The notes beneath the pieces were generated by a model. It did no database searches. It was not told the DNA's origin and saw nothing but the letters and a program-made list of their open reading frames with translations. Shown here piece after piece: positions 5,697 through 6,450 of a stretch of DNA of 6,450 bases; the first letter of the stretch is position 1, and every line of letters starts with the position of its first letter. Source of the stretch: Chloroflexota bacterium (lineage in GTDB: Bacteria; Chloroflexota; Dehalococcoidia; Lucifugimonadales; JADFKI01); the NCBI GenBank assembly GCA_022565015.1, contig JADFKI010000216.1:1-6450 (forward strand), written 5' to 3'. The position numbers and the translations under genes are program-made.

Positions 5697-6447
5697 ATTG
5701 GCGTATGGGACGCTGCTCTGCGAGCCATGAGTCGAACTCGCTTCTTTCGACGATGCGCACCGGGAGCCTCATCGCGTTATGCCCTCTTCCACACATCTCC
5801 GCGCATTGGATACGGAAATTTACGTCCTCCTCGAAGGTCCCGGTCATTGTTGGAGTGGCCGCTGCCCTGGTCGTCATACCCGGCACGGCATCTATCTTTA
5901 TTCGAAAGGCGGGTATCCAGAAGGAGTGCAGCACAGCAGGATAGTTTTCCGACACGGTCACGTTAAATCGAGCGTGCTCGTCCACGGGCAGAACAAGCTC
6001 TCTCGAGCTGAAAACCCCGTATTGAGGGTATGTGATGGTCCATGCGAACCTCTGACCTTCAACCTCGACCAGTATGTCCGCCGGTTTTCTCTCGGATGCT
6101 CGGATCTCGTTCAGGCCCGTGATACCCGGGTGAATGATGACCACTATGGTCAGAATCGTCGAGACGACTATCCAGGCCACGACGAAGGGGCGATTGCTCC
6201 GCATGGGAGGCCCGTCTTCAGACGGTGTTCCTCCTATCCGGAATCGAATGCCGGAGTACACGAGCATGGCTATGACAAGCGAGAAGATGGGTACGGCGAG
6301 GTAAGTGAGAAACGTAAAGGCCCCGTCAACGATATACGCTTCCTCGGCGGCCGCCACTGGAAACGGCTTGAACAGGGTTACAACCGCGAGTCCCACGGCG
6401 CTAAAGAGGACCCACAGCACGAACACGATAAATATGTCCCTGTTCAC
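5695..6447 (-). CDS. ctaC: Cytochrome c oxidase subunit II with CuA site
   Basis: Subunit II accepts electrons from cytochrome c through its binuclear CuA centre and passes them to heme a in subunit I. The 250-residue protein has membrane segments at about 5-25, 44-66 and 88-106, then an extracytoplasmic cupredoxin domain. The CuA ligands are complete: H174 in AVLHSFWIP, and C215, E217, C219, H223 and M226 in CAEMCGRGHNAM. The aromatic electron-entry region appears as QRFAWTITYP (W136). No lipobox Cys is visible near the N-terminus, so the first segment is probably an uncleaved anchor or an ordinary signal peptide. No fused cytochrome c domain follows. The start is a GTG at 6447, only three bases from the window edge, and the frame is open to the edge, so a start farther upstream is possible. 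The gene ends 16 bases before ctaD and is the first oxidase gene seen. Confidence 0.94.
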   Translation of the reverse strand: MNRDIFIVFVLWVLFSAVGLAVVTLFKPFPVAAAEEAYIVDGAFTFLTYLAVPIFSLVIAMLVYSGIRFRIGGTPSEDGPPMRSNRPFVVAWIVVSTILTIVVIIHPGITGLNEIRASERKPADILVEVEGQRFAWTITYPQYGVFSSRELVLPVDEHARFNVTVSENYPAVLHSFWIPAFRIKIDAVPGMTTRAAATPTMTGTFEEDVNFRIQCAEMCGRGHNAMRLPVRIVERSEFDSWLAEQRPIRQ

Positions 6448-6450
6448 AAT

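Noticed and set aside
1..6450. CRISPR array, insertion sequence, tRNA or rRNA
   Set aside because: I saw no regularly spaced repeats, transposase-like translation, terminal inverted repeats, or conserved RNA gene sequences in the window.

Overview
This is a GC-rich bacterial stretch that most resembles a Dehalococcoidia/SAR202-type member of the Chloroflexota. That placement is an inference. It rests on the style of the Ser/Thr kinase (a GEGGKKKV glycine loop behind a short helical N-terminus), the form of the A2-type cytochrome oxidase subunits, and a small dispersed repeat I associate with such genomes. No ribosomal or other marker gene is present to settle it.

Layout. Bases 1-802 (minus) hold the N-terminal 267 codons of a Hanks-type Ser/Thr protein kinase that runs off the left edge. 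A divergent intergenic region of about 320 bases follows, with plausible sigma70-like promoters facing both ways. Bases 1133-1615 (plus) encode a single-receiver response regulator with a short helical tail. A 40-nt interrupted inverted repeat lies between that gene and the convergent block. On the minus strand come a small DUF6166-like protein (1763-2101) and an extended RidA/YjgF-like protein (2193-2855). A hairpin plus T-rich tail at 2927-2962 then closes the last block, an aa3-type cytochrome c oxidase operon read right to left as ctaC (5695-6447), ctaD (3839-5678), ctaF (3586-3801) and ctaE (2996-3589).

How the genes work together. CtaC takes electrons from cytochrome c at its CuA site. 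CtaD would hold heme a and the heme a3-CuB site and pump protons. CtaE and CtaF are the accessory membrane subunits. The kinase and receiver share a control region but are not a classical two-component pair, because the kinase is not a histidine kinase. The RidA-like and DUF6166-like genes follow the oxidase operon on the same strand, but the hairpin suggests separate transcription.

The main anomaly is ctaD. All catalytic motifs are recognisable, but the reading frame is broken three times: TGA where Trp is expected, a one-base frameshift, and TAA near the C-terminal part. The other oxidase genes are intact. This is either a recent pseudogene or a local sequence/assembly problem. The second notable point is a dispersed repeat embedded in frame in the kinase domain. 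I found no convincing undescribed multi-gene system here.
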